Shown: in pieces, positions 1-7,464 of the stretch
Position numbering within the stretch: position 1 is the first letter of the stretch
Layout of the letters: each line of letters starts with the position of its first letter
Source of the DNA: JBFGCT01 sp041581055
GTDB lineage: Bacteria > Actinomycetota > Acidimicrobiia > Acidimicrobiales > Ilumatobacteraceae
Reading direction: 5' to 3'
Assembly (NCBI GenBank): GCA_041581055.1
Contig: JBFGCT010000080.1
Location: forward strand, 1 to 17,305
DNA: 17,305 bases
Notes under the pieces: model-generated
What the model was told of the DNA's origin: nothing
Seen by the model: only the letters and a program-made list of their open reading frames with translations
The model's database searches: none
Position numbers and translations under genes: made by a program

Positions 1-2282
1 GCGGCGCGGATCGCGCGCCAGACCCGCTCGGCGGTGCACGGGAGGTCGATGTGGCGCACGCCGAGGTGGGCGAGCGCGTCGATCACCGCGTTCTGGACGG
101 CCGGGGTCGCCCCGACGGTCGCCGCCTCGCCGATGCCCTTGGCGCCGAGCGGGTTGAGCGGGGTCGGCGTCTCGGTCGACACCGGCTCGAACATCGGCAG
201 TTCGGCCGCCGACGGGATCGCGTAGTCGGCGAAGTTCGACGTGATCGGGTTCCCGTCGCCGTCGAAGCGCACCTCCTCGTACAGCGCCTGACCGACGCCG
301 GCGGCGATCCCGCCGTGCTGCTGGCCCTCGACGAGCAGCGGGTTGATCACGGTCCCGGCGTCGTCGACCGCGACATGCCGGAGCAGCCGGGCCTCGCCGG
401 TGTCGGCGTCGACCTCGACGACCGCGATGTGGGCGCCGAACGGGAACGTCGCCCCGTCCTGGGTGAAGTCGAACTGGCCGTGTAGCTGCTCGCCGTCGGA
501 CTCCGCCCGCTCGGCGACCTGGCCCCACGTCAACGCCTGGGCCGGCACACCCGCGACGCCGATCGTGCCCGCCCCGACGTCGACGACGATGTCGCCCACG
601 CCGGCCTCGAGCATCCGGGCGGCGACGTCCTTGGCCCGCTCGATCATCGCGTCGGTCGCGCCGGTGACCGCCGACCCGCCGAGCTGCAGCGATCGAGATC
701 CGCCGGTGCCGCCACCGGTCGGGACGCGGTCGGTGTCGCCGTCGACCAACGTGATCCGCTCGACCGGGATGCCGGTCCGGTCGGCGACCAGCATGGCGTA
801 CGCCGTCTGGTGCCCCTGGCCGTGGGCGGCGGTGCCGGCGAGCACGGTCGCCGACCCGTCGGGATGGACGTCGATCGAGCCGAACTCGCTCTCGCTTCCA
901 CCGGCGGTGATCTCGACATACGTCGCCACCCCGATGCCGAGCAGCGATCGATCGCCGGCGGCTCGCCGCGCCGCCTGCTCCCGCCGCAGGTCGTCGTACC
1001 CGGCCACCTCTGCCGCTCGGTCGAGCGGCAGCAGGTACCGGCCGGAGTCGTAGACGTTGCCGGTCAGCGTCGTGAACGGGAAGACGTCGTCGCCGAGCAG
1101 GTTGCGCCGACGGATCTCGATCGGGTCGATCGCCAGCTCGAGCGCCGCCTGGTCGACGAGCCGTTCGAGCATCGCCGTCGCCTCGGGCCGCCCCGCGCCG
1201 CGGTACGCGCCCATCGGCGTGGTGTTGGTGACGGCGACGGCGACGTCGACGTCGAGCGTCGGGAAGGCGTACGTGCCGTGCGACATCCGCCGGGTTCCGC
1301 CGGGCAGGAACGACCCGATCGTCGGGTAGGCGCCGGCGTCGCCGACGATGTGCGCCCGGAGACCCGTGAACCGGCCCTCGGCCGTACATCCCAGCTCGAC
1401 GTACTGCACCTGGCCGCGGCTGTGGGGGAGTGCTTGCATGTCCTCGCTCCGGGAGGGCACCCAGACCACGGGTCGGCCCCAGCGGAGCGCGGCGGCGCAG
1501 ACGACGGTGTACTCCGGGTGGATCCCGGCCTTGCCGCCGAACCCGCCACCGACCTGGGGGGTGACGACGCGCACCGCGTCCCGGTCGAGCCCCAGCGCCC
1601 TGGCGATCTGATCGCGCAGGCCGTGCGGCATCTGGGTCGACGCCCACACGACGAGGCGTCCGCCGTCGTCCACCTCGGCGGCGACGCAGTCGGGCTCCAT
1701 CGGCGCGACCGCCATCCGTTGATTGACGTAACGCCCCCGCACGACGCGGTCGGCGGCCCCGAAGAGCTCGTCGTCTCGGCGGTGGTCGCCGGCGATCGTC
1801 GCCGCCTCGTTCGAGCCGTGCGCGGGGAAGATCGGGGCGGCGTCGGCGGCCAGCGCGTCTTCGGCGTCGATCAGCGCCGGCAGGGGCGCGATCTCGGCCC
1901 ACACGGCGTCGGCCGCGTCGGCGCCCTGTTCGAGCGTTTCGGCGAGCACGACCGCGATCGGCTCGCCGACGAACCGGACCCGGCCGTCGGCGAGCGGCGG
2001 GCGGGCGAAGTCGTCGTGGACCTTGGCGAACCCGTGGTGCGGCGCCACGCCGAGCTCGGCGGCGGTGAGGACGCCGACCACCCCGGGCATGCCGCGCCCG
2101 TCCTCGACATGGATCGCCTCGATCAGCCCGTGGGCGACGTCGGAGCGAACGAACACGGCGTGGAGCGGGTCGGTCAACGGCAGATCCGCGACATAGCGCG
2201 CCGCCCCGACAAGCAAGGCTGGATCCTCGGTGCGCGTCACGCGCGTGCCGAGGATCGATCCGGGGCGCGGTAGGTCGGTCAC
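1..2282 (-). CDS. CoxL-like molybdopterin-binding subunit (form II; xanthine dehydrogenase/aldehyde oxidase family), 3' end cut by window
   Basis: This is the large catalytic subunit of a molybdenum hydroxylase, which would oxidise an aldehyde, N-heterocycle or similar substrate with small FeS and medium FAD subunits. I read the frame by reverse translation from GTG at 2282: it opens with TDLPRPGSILGTRVTRTEDP and stays open to position 1 (760 codons). Visible motifs are the cofactor loop GGGFGGK (near 1540-1560), AYRGAGR at residues 359-365 (1188-1208) and GAKGIGEAAT with the catalytic Glu at about residue 719 (126-128). True CO dehydrogenases (form I) carry AYRCSFR at this loop, so AYRGAGR marks form II, whose substrate is generally unknown. 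The final residues in the window (TAERVWRAIRAA) resemble the family C-terminus, so only a short tail is missing. No small or medium subunit gene lies upstream; they could follow beyond the left edge. The GTG start has no SD and is preceded by TAGGTT, 7 nt away. Confidence 0.93.
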   Translation of the reverse strand, partial: MTDLPRPGSILGTRVTRTEDPALLVGAARYVADLPLTDPLHAVFVRSDVAHGLIEAIHVEDGRGMPGVVGVLTAAELGVAPHHGFAKVHDDFARPPLADGRVRFVGEPIAVVLAETLEQGADAADAVWAEIAPLPALIDAEDALAADAAPIFPAHGSNEAATIAGDHRRDDELFGAADRVVRGRYVNQRMAVAPMEPDCVAAEVDDGGRLVVWASTQMPHGLRDQIARALGLDRDAVRVVTPQVGGGFGGKAGIHPEYTVVCAAALRWGRPVVWVPSRSEDMQALPHSRGQVQYVELGCTAEGRFTGLRAHIVGDAGAYPTIGSFLPGGTRRMSHGTYAFPTLDVDVAVAVTNTTPMGAYRGAGRPEATAMLERLVDQAALELAIDPIEIRRRNLLGDDVFPFTTLTGNVYDSGRYLLPLDRAAEVAGYDDLRREQAARRAAGDRSLLGIGVATYVEITAGGSESEFGSIDVHPDGSATVLAGTAAHGQGHQTAYAMLVADRTGIPVERITLVDGDTDRVPTGGGTGGSRSLQLGGSAVTGATDAMIERAKDVAARMLEAGVGDIVVDVGAGTIGVAGVPAQALTWGQVAERAESDGEQLHGQFDFTQDGATFPFGAHIAVVEVDADTGEARLLRHVAVDDAGTVINPLLVEGQQHGGIAAGVGQALYEEVRFDGDGNPITSNFADYAIPSAAELPMFEPVSTETPTPLNPLGAKGIGEAATVGATPAVQNAVIDALAHLGVRHIDLPCTAERVWRAIRA

Positions 2283-2289
2283 GGCCGTG

Positions 2290-2295
2290 AACCTA
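2290..2295 (-). promoter_or_regulatory. Candidate -10 element of a leaderless promoter for the CoxL-like gene
   Basis: TAGGTT (TANNNT) is read on the minus strand and ends 7 nt before the GTG at 2282, which would put the transcription start on or next to the start codon. I see no convincing -35 hexamer 16-18 nt upstream and no SD. The site lies inside the 39-nt gap after the metzincin gene, so the CoxL-like gene may have its own promoter despite the same orientation. Confidence 0.45.
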
Positions 2296-2321
2296 CCGGC
2301 ACGGCACGCTCGCGCCCGGGG

Positions 2322-4307
2322 TCAGCCCGGCGGCCGATGACCGTCGGCGCCGAGGGCGCTCTCGACGAGGACGGGCGCCTCGCCGGCCGGCCGCCGCGAG
2401 GTCGGGAAGCACGCCTGGGCCGTGCCCAGCCGCCACAGGCCGTGCTTGTCGCCGGCCCCCAGCGTCGCCCTCCCGGTGAGGACCGGATACATGAGCTGGT
2501 TCGGATCGCCGGCGTGTCCGAGGCCCATCGCGTGCCCGAGCTCGTGGACCATCGTGGCCCGCAGATCGTTGGGGTTGCCGAGTTGCGGGACGTCGAGGAT
2601 GACGAACCCGGAGTCGATCCGCCCGGTGCTCGAGAACCAGAACCCGCCGCCGACCCCGATCACGCCACCGGCCAGCGTCGGCGTCTGGGACGGGTCCGAG
2701 AACCCGATCAGGAAGTCGGCGCCGCCCGGGGGCCGCCGGTCGTCGAGACCGACGGTGGTCCGCGGGTCGGGCTTGTACGGCACGAAGTCAAACCCGGAGG
2801 CCCGCTCGATCGCCTGCAGCGCCAGGTGCATCTCGTCGATCTCGCGCTGCGTCGCCCGCAGGGAGTTGACCGCGTACTTGATCTGCCGGCGGCACGGGTC
2901 CCACCGGCCGTAACCGGGAGGGGTGGGCGTCGGCGTGAACAAGAAGTCGTGCGACCCGGTCGAGGGCGGCGACGCCGGCTGCGCGGGCGGCGGTGCGAGG
3001 GTCTGGTCGCACAGATCGAGCGGGGCGAACGGCGCACCCGCGGCAGGGCCGACGAAGTAGCCGGTCACGTCGACGATCGCGTCGGCCCGACCCGAGCTGT
3101 AGAGGTTGACGCACCCGACGTCGGAGATGTCGGTGATCACGTGGTTGGCGATCGTGCGGTTTTCGCCGACGTTGTTCAACGACGACGGAATGGGGAGCCC
3201 GCCGTCGCCCCACACCGTGGCGAAGCCCGTGGTGGTCGTCTCGGTCAGCGTCGTGTTCGTGTTGACCGCGGCGACGCCGCTCGACGGGACACCGGCCGCG
3301 CCGAGCGCGCCCGCGCTGACCCGCCCGCCGCCGCCGATCGGCGCCGCCCAGGTCGGCGCCTCGAGACGGCGCGAGTCGAGCAGCCGGGCCGGGCTCAGCG
3401 GGACGAAGAGGCCGTCGGTCGACAGCGCGTCGCTCGGCCCTGTCATGTAGCCGACGACGTCGACGAGGACGTGGGTCTCGGCGTACGTGAAGATCTCGAT
3501 CCTCCGACCGTCGGTCGGGACGATCACCTGGTTGGCGATGTTCGAGCCGCCGACGTAGTTGACGTTCGACGATCCAGGGGGCCCGCCGACGCCGTCCCAC
3601 ACGGTCAGGAAGCCCCAGCCGCGCGCCTCGACCGCGGCGACGTTGAGGACGGCGGCCGACGTGGCGGCCGACAATCCCGCCGGCGTCAGATCGACGACGA
3701 TCGTCCCGCCGGCCGGTACGGGTCCCGACCCCCGCGTGTCGCCGACCCGGGTCGGCGGGACGGTGACCAGCCGACCGGCGCGCGACTCGTCCGATCGGAC
3801 GTAGACGCCCTGGACGTCGACGATCACGTCCGCGCCGGCCGAGGTGAAGATCGTGATCCGCCCCCCGGACCCGAGGCGTGCCGTCACCATGTTGGCGACG
3901 GTCTGGCCCCTCGTGTCGGTGTTGATCGACGACGCGTCGGGTCTCCCCTCCCCGGTCGGGTACACGGTCGCGAACCCCCACCCGCCGGCGTTGTCGAGCG
4001 TCACGTTGGCGACGACGGCGACGACATCGGCCGCGGCGACGCCCGCCGCCGCCGCGACGGCCGCCGTGACCGGGTTGATCGCGGCTTCGCCACCGTCCGG
4101 GAGTCGCTTGATCGGCGACGCCGGCTGACGGGTGTCGAGCACGCGGATCTGCACGTCGAGGGCGGCGAACCGGGCGGTGGACGGGCCCGCCGCGGCGACC
4201 TCGCCACGTGTTCCGCCGGCGACGTTCAGCGCGAACGAGGCAGCGACGGCGACGAGCGCTGCGGCCGCACGCGTCGAGCGATGCGATCGCCGGGGGAGAA
4301 CGAGCAC
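2322..4307 (-). CDS. Secreted triple-repeat protein with C-terminal metzincin (matrixin-like) metalloprotease domain
   Basis: A 661-residue exported zinc protease. Residues 1-33 form a signal peptide (PRRSHRSTR followed by a hydrophobic Ala/Val stretch). Three related repeats of about 120 residues follow (roughly 46-170, 180-288, 300-418). Each starts with a [LV]xDTR/DSR motif, passes through a GF[AL]TV[YW] and an IAN/VAN element, and ends with VDVxGY. A Pro/Thr-rich linker (about 437-465) leads to the protease domain. This carries HELGHAMGLGH (His588, Glu589, His592, His598), the zinc-binding motif of metzincins, and a plausible Met-turn at Met606 (LMYP). I chose GTG at 4307 rather than the much longer open frame to 5435, because upstream codons are antisense to the htrA-like gene and because a promoter sits exactly in front. 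The substrate is unknown. The repeats may be cell-surface or carbohydrate binding, which is inference. Confidence 0.9.
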   Translation of the reverse strand: MLVLPRRSHRSTRAAAALVAVAASFALNVAGGTRGEVAAAGPSTARFAALDVQIRVLDTRQPASPIKRLPDGGEAAINPVTAAVAAAAGVAAADVVAVVANVTLDNAGGWGFATVYPTGEGRPDASSINTDTRGQTVANMVTARLGSGGRITIFTSAGADVIVDVQGVYVRSDESRAGRLVTVPPTRVGDTRGSGPVPAGGTIVVDLTPAGLSAATSAAVLNVAAVEARGWGFLTVWDGVGGPPGSSNVNYVGGSNIANQVIVPTDGRRIEIFTYAETHVLVDVVGYMTGPSDALSTDGLFVPLSPARLLDSRRLEAPTWAAPIGGGGRVSAGALGAAGVPSSGVAAVNTNTTLTETTTTGFATVWGDGGLPIPSSLNNVGENRTIANHVITDISDVGCVNLYSSGRADAIVDVTGYFVGPAAGAPFAPLDLCDQTLAPPPAQPASPPSTGSHDFLFTPTPTPPGYGRWDPCRRQIKYAVNSLRATQREIDEMHLALQAIERASGFDFVPYKPDPRTTVGLDDRRPPGGADFLIGFSDPSQTPTLAGGVIGVGGGFWFSSTGRIDSGFVILDVPQLGNPNDLRATMVHELGHAMGLGHAGDPNQLMYPVLTGRATLGAGDKHGLWRLGTAQACFPTSRRPAGEAPVLVESALGADGHRPPG

Positions 4308-4313
4308 CGGAAT

Positions 4314-4341
4314 ACTGTACGCGTGGGCGGCGCGATGTCCA
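4314..4341 (-). promoter_or_regulatory. Promoter of the metzincin gene, predicted leaderless
   Basis: On the minus strand, TGGACA (4341-4336) and TACAGT (4319-4314) are separated by 16 nt, close to the primary-sigma consensus. Counting 6 nt beyond the -10 puts the transcription start on the GTG at 4307. There is no SD before that GTG. This is the best two-box promoter in the window. Confidence 0.65.
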
Positions 4342-4445
4342 GGTGATCCCGGCGGCGATCTGCGGGACGAAAGAGCACGATGACTCTGTGAGTCCCCCTG
4401 GTCAGGGCCGATGATCAGGTTGGCGACCGGTTGGCCGCCGAGCGT

Positions 4446-4451
4446 GAAAGG
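4446..4451 (+). promoter_or_regulatory. Ribosome binding site of the HtrA-like gene
   Basis: GAAAGG lies 6 nt before the ATG at 4458. It decides the start in favour of MHRILLF, which begins a lipoprotein signal peptide, over the in-frame codon at 4431. That alternative would add nine charged residues in front of the signal peptide. Confidence 0.6.
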
Positions 4452-4457
4452 CGTGTC

Positions 4458-6074
4458 ATGCATCGGATCTTGCTGTTCGCCGCGGCGAGCGGTCTCGCGG
4501 TCGCCGCCGCCTGTGGTGACACCTCCACCTCCCCGACGGTTCCGGCGACCGCCGCGCCGCCGACGGCGCCCGCCCCGCTCGAGACGACCAGGCTGGCGCC
4601 GGAGTCGACCACGACGGTCGATCCCGGACCGACCGCCGCGGCGTCGCTCCAGGACGTCAAGGCGGCGGTCGTCCGCATCGTCGGGACCGGCACCTTCGCC
4701 GATCCGGCTGGTGGCGTGCAGTCGAACGTGGCGGGATCTGGATCCGGCTTCGTCATCGACGAGTCGGGGATCGCGGTGACCAACAACCACGTCGTGACCG
4801 GCGCCGCGCTCCTCGAGGTGTACCTGGCCGGCGACGACCGCCCGCGCAACGCCCGCGTGCTCGGGGTGTCGGAGTGCTCCGACCTCGCGGTCATCCAGAT
4901 CGACGGCGCCGACTTCGACTTCCTCGACTGGCACGACGGCTCGGTCACGGCCGGGATGGAGGTCTTCGCCGCCGGGTATCCGCTCGGCGACGCGGAGTAC
5001 ACCGTGCTCGACGGCATCGTGTCGAAGGAGCGGGCCTCGGGCGAGACGTCGTGGGCGTCGGTCGACGCGGTGATCGAGCACAGCGCCGACACGCTGCCGG
5101 GCAACTCCGGTGGGCCGATCGTGACGGCCGACGGCAGGGTCGTCGCCGTCAACTACGCCGGCAACGACCTCGGGCAGTCGTTCGCCATCGCCGTCGACGT
5201 CGCCCGCCCCGTCGTCGAGACGCTCGCCGCCGGCGCCGACGTCGACTCGATCGGCATCAACGGCGAGGCGGTCTTCGACGGCGAGTTCGCCGGGATCTGG
5301 GTGTCGTCGGTGAAGTCCGGGTCGCCCGCCGACGTGGCCGGCGTCGAGCCCGGCGACCTGTTGCTCAGCATGGAGTCGATCCTGCTCGCCACCGACGGAA
5401 CGATGGCCGACTACTGCGACATCCTCCGCAGCCACACCGCCACCGACACGTTGGCGATCGAGGTCTACCGCGCCGCTGTCGACCAGGTCTTGGAGGGTCA
5501 GCTCAACGGCCGCGCCCTCGAGGTCGTGACGTCCTTCGAGACCGAGTTCGACGACGTCGTCGCCGACGGTTCCGGCGGGTTGGCGTACACGGACTACATG
5601 CCGGTCACCGACGACTCGGGGCTGATCTCGGTCAGCGTGCCGCTCGAGTGGGCGGACACGGACGGACGCCTGTGGGAGTCCGACCTCTCGACGGGCGCGT
5701 TGGAACTGATCGGCCCTGCGCTCAGCGCGTCGCCGGACCTCGATTCGTTCGTCAACACCTGGGGCACGCCGGGGGTGTTCATCGGCGCCTCGGCAATGAT
5801 CCCGACGGGTGTCGAGGCGACGCTCGACATGTACGACTTCACTGCGGACTGCGTCTTCGACGGGCGGTTCGTCTACGACGACGGTGTGTACACCGGGTTG
5901 TACGACCTGTACACGGAGTGCGGGCCGGAGGGCAGCGTCTTCTTCCAGGTGATCGCCGAGCCGCCCGAGCGGACCTGGCTGGCCAGCGTGCAGATCATCG
6001 CCGTCAGCGACGCCGACCTCGCCGCCGCCGACCAGATCTTCGCCACGTTCATGGTCGGCGACCTCGCCGGCTGA
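4458..6074 (+). CDS. HtrA/DegP-like (S1C) serine protease lipoprotein with PDZ and extra C-terminal domain
   Basis: A 538-residue envelope protease. The N-terminus MHRILLFAAASGLAVAAAC is a lipoprotein signal with Cys19 as the likely acylated residue, followed by a Thr/Pro linker to about residue 60. The trypsin-like domain holds the triad His111 (NNHVV), Asp142 (SDLAVIQ) and Ser217 (PGNSGGP). A PDZ domain (about 265-340) includes AGVEPGDLLLS. The remaining 190 residues or so (355-538) are not part of the usual HtrA layout. They contain two Cys (465, 489) in a Tyr/Asp-rich stretch and may form a separate binding module. HtrA proteases degrade misfolded or specific envelope proteins. The gene is divergent from the metzincin gene across 150 nt, so the two secreted proteases may be co-regulated (inference). 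It converges on the MFS gene with 10 nt between stops. Confidence 0.93.
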   Translation: MHRILLFAAASGLAVAAACGDTSTSPTVPATAAPPTAPAPLETTRLAPESTTTVDPGPTAAASLQDVKAAVVRIVGTGTFADPAGGVQSNVAGSGSGFVIDESGIAVTNNHVVTGAALLEVYLAGDDRPRNARVLGVSECSDLAVIQIDGADFDFLDWHDGSVTAGMEVFAAGYPLGDAEYTVLDGIVSKERASGETSWASVDAVIEHSADTLPGNSGGPIVTADGRVVAVNYAGNDLGQSFAIAVDVARPVVETLAAGADVDSIGINGEAVFDGEFAGIWVSSVKSGSPADVAGVEPGDLLLSMESILLATDGTMADYCDILRSHTATDTLAIEVYRAAVDQVLEGQLNGRALEVVTSFETEFDDVVADGSGGLAYTDYMPVTDDSGLISVSVPLEWADTDGRLWESDLSTGALELIGPALSASPDLDSFVNTWGTPGVFIGASAMIPTGVEATLDMYDFTADCVFDGRFVYDDGVYTGLYDLYTECGPEGSVFFQVIAEPPERTWLASVQIIAVSDADLAAADQIFATFMVGDLAG

Positions 6075-6084
6075 CGGCCGATCG

Positions 6085-7332
6085 TCACACGCTGAACGAC
6101 GAGGGGGACTCCCCCGACCGCGCCGGCCGATCGATCGAGGGGTCGGCCAGTGGTCGCAGGACGGCCCACCCGCAGATCAACATCGCGAGCAGCATCGCCC
6201 CCGTGAGTGGGACACGCGCCGACGCCACGGTCGCGATCAGGCCACCGGCGGCGATCGTCGCGACCTGCGACCCGTACTGCACGCCACCGGCCACCGCCAT
6301 CGCCGCCGACCGCCCCTCGACCGGCAACCGCTCGCCGACGACCTGGTTGGTCGGCACGGCGATGGCGTCGACGGCCCCGGACAGCACGAACGCGCAGCCG
6401 ACGACGACGGGGACCGCGCCGGACGCGAACAGCACGGCCGAGGCCCCGGCGAGCGCCCCCGCGCGCAGCGCAGCCGATCGCAACAGCGCGACGTGGTCCG
6501 GGCCGGACGGAACCATCACCATTCCGGCGATCGAGCCGATCGCGATCAGCGACGCGAACACGCCGACGAGCCGATCGGGCACGTCGAGCTCGGCCGTGAG
6601 CGGGACGACGAGCACCTCGGGAAGGATCATGAACATCGCGACGCCGACGTACAAGATCAGGGCGCGCGCACAGACTGGGTCCTTGCGCCACACCGCAAGG
6701 CCGGCGATCACCCCGCGCAGTCCGATCGCAGCCGAAGCGTGGCGCTCCGACGCGGCCGTCGAAGCGAGCGAGCGCAGGAGGAGTGCCGAGAACAGGAACG
6801 TGAAGGCGTTGACGGCGAGGGCGGTCTGAGCCCCCACCGCCGCGATCAGCAGACCGCCACCGGCATAGCCGGCCAGCACCTCGACTTGTGACAGGACACC
6901 GCGGAGCGCGAGCGACGGACCATAGAGCTCCGGCTCGATCACCTCGACCATCGCGCTCGATCGGGCGCCGACGAAGGGCGGCACACAGAGCCCGGCCAGG
7001 AACGCCAACGTCAGGAGCGACCAGACCGGTTGGGAGATCAGCATCAGTCCGAACAGCCCCGCCCTGGCGAGGTCGGCGGCGACCATGACGCGCACGCGCC
7101 CGAACCGGTCGGCGAGGGTCGCGAGGACCTGGCCGGGGCCGAGCCACGGCAGCAGCGCGGCGACGGTCACCGCGGCGGCCCACCAGGCCGATTGGGACCG
7201 CTCGAACACGAGGACCGAGAGCGCCAGCCTGCCGGCCCAGTCGCCGAGGCCGGACACGAGTTGGGAGGCGGAGAACGTCCTGACCTCGCGCTGCCGGAGC
7301 GGAGCGGCCAGCCCGGCGACTCGCGAATACAT
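6085..7332 (-). CDS. MFS transporter (efflux-type)
   Basis: A 415-residue polytopic membrane protein of the major facilitator superfamily. Hydrophobic segments run through the whole length. After the second segment comes LADRFGRVRVMVAADLARAG, a variant of the MFS signature loop between TM2 and TM3 (D-R-x-G-R). The N-terminal FSASQLVSGLGDWAGRLAL is typical of the MFS subgroup often annotated as drug or macrolide efflux; the substrate cannot be told from sequence. I chose ATG at 7332 (MYSRVAGLAAPLRQREVRTF) because the codons further upstream (to 7404) encode a Cys/Arg/Pro-rich stretch unlike an MFS N-terminus. No SD is seen. A weak TTGTGG-N17-CACGAT pair (7367-7339) ends 6 nt before the ATG and would make it leaderless. 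It is divergent from the pirin gene with a shared inverted repeat between them. Confidence 0.92.
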   Translation of the reverse strand: MYSRVAGLAAPLRQREVRTFSASQLVSGLGDWAGRLALSVLVFERSQSAWWAAAVTVAALLPWLGPGQVLATLADRFGRVRVMVAADLARAGLFGLMLISQPVWSLLTLAFLAGLCVPPFVGARSSAMVEVIEPELYGPSLALRGVLSQVEVLAGYAGGGLLIAAVGAQTALAVNAFTFLFSALLLRSLASTAASERHASAAIGLRGVIAGLAVWRKDPVCARALILYVGVAMFMILPEVLVVPLTAELDVPDRLVGVFASLIAIGSIAGMVMVPSGPDHVALLRSAALRAGALAGASAVLFASGAVPVVVGCAFVLSGAVDAIAVPTNQVVGERLPVEGRSAAMAVAGGVQYGSQVATIAAGGLIATVASARVPLTGAMLLAMLICGWAVLRPLADPSIDRPARSGESPSSFSV

Positions 7333-7338
7333 CGGTGC

Positions 7339-7367
7339 ATCGTGGCAGGGTCGGCGCACGACCACAA
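7339..7367 (-). promoter_or_regulatory. Weak candidate promoter of the MFS gene
   Basis: Minus-strand TTGTGG (7367-7362), 17-nt spacer and CACGAT (7344-7339), followed by 6 nt to the ATG. The geometry matches the leaderless promoters elsewhere in the window, but the -10 lacks the first T of TANNNT, so support is limited. Confidence 0.3.
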
Positions 7368-7384
7368 CGCATCCACTGGCTCGC

Positions 7385-7419
7385 CATGGCCGTGCGTGCG
7401 CCACGCCCGCACGGCCATG
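7385..7419. repeat. 12-bp-arm inverted repeat centred between divergent MFS and pirin genes (operator candidate)
   Basis: CATGGCCGTGCG (7385-7396) is matched perfectly by its reverse complement at 7408-7419 with an 11-nt spacer. The centre, about 7402, is almost the midpoint of the 132-nt divergent gap (7333-7464). The site lies about 45-90 nt upstream of both predicted transcription starts. It could be the binding site of a dimeric regulator controlling both genes, or an RNA hairpin only if transcription starts further upstream. Confidence 0.6.
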
Positions 7420-7452
7420 TTCCGATCTGCCCGGCCGAGGGCTCGCCGGCCG

Positions 7453-7458
7453 TATCGT
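7453..7458 (+). promoter_or_regulatory. Candidate -10 element of a leaderless promoter for the pirin gene
   Basis: TATCGT (TANNNT) is followed by exactly 6 nt and the ATG at 7465. There is no SD before this ATG and no recognisable -35 at 16-18 nt. Confidence 0.45.
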
Positions 7459-7464
7459 TGTCGT

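Noticed and set aside
810..2273. 487-codon open frame on the plus strand
   Set aside because: Antisense shadow of the CoxL-like gene, which has clear family motifs on the minus strand.
2337..4346. 669-codon open frame on the plus strand
   Set aside because: Antisense shadow of the metzincin gene; Arg-rich composition with no domain, caused by high third-position GC.
4308..5435. Long open extension of the metzincin frame on the minus strand (total 1037 codons)
   Set aside because: It lies antisense to the HtrA-like gene, has Arg/Asp/Gly-rich shadow composition, and a signal peptide and promoter fit the GTG at 4307.
4874..6829. 651-codon open frame on the plus strand in another reading frame
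   Set aside because: Overlaps the HtrA-like gene and runs antisense into the MFS gene; Arg-rich shadow.
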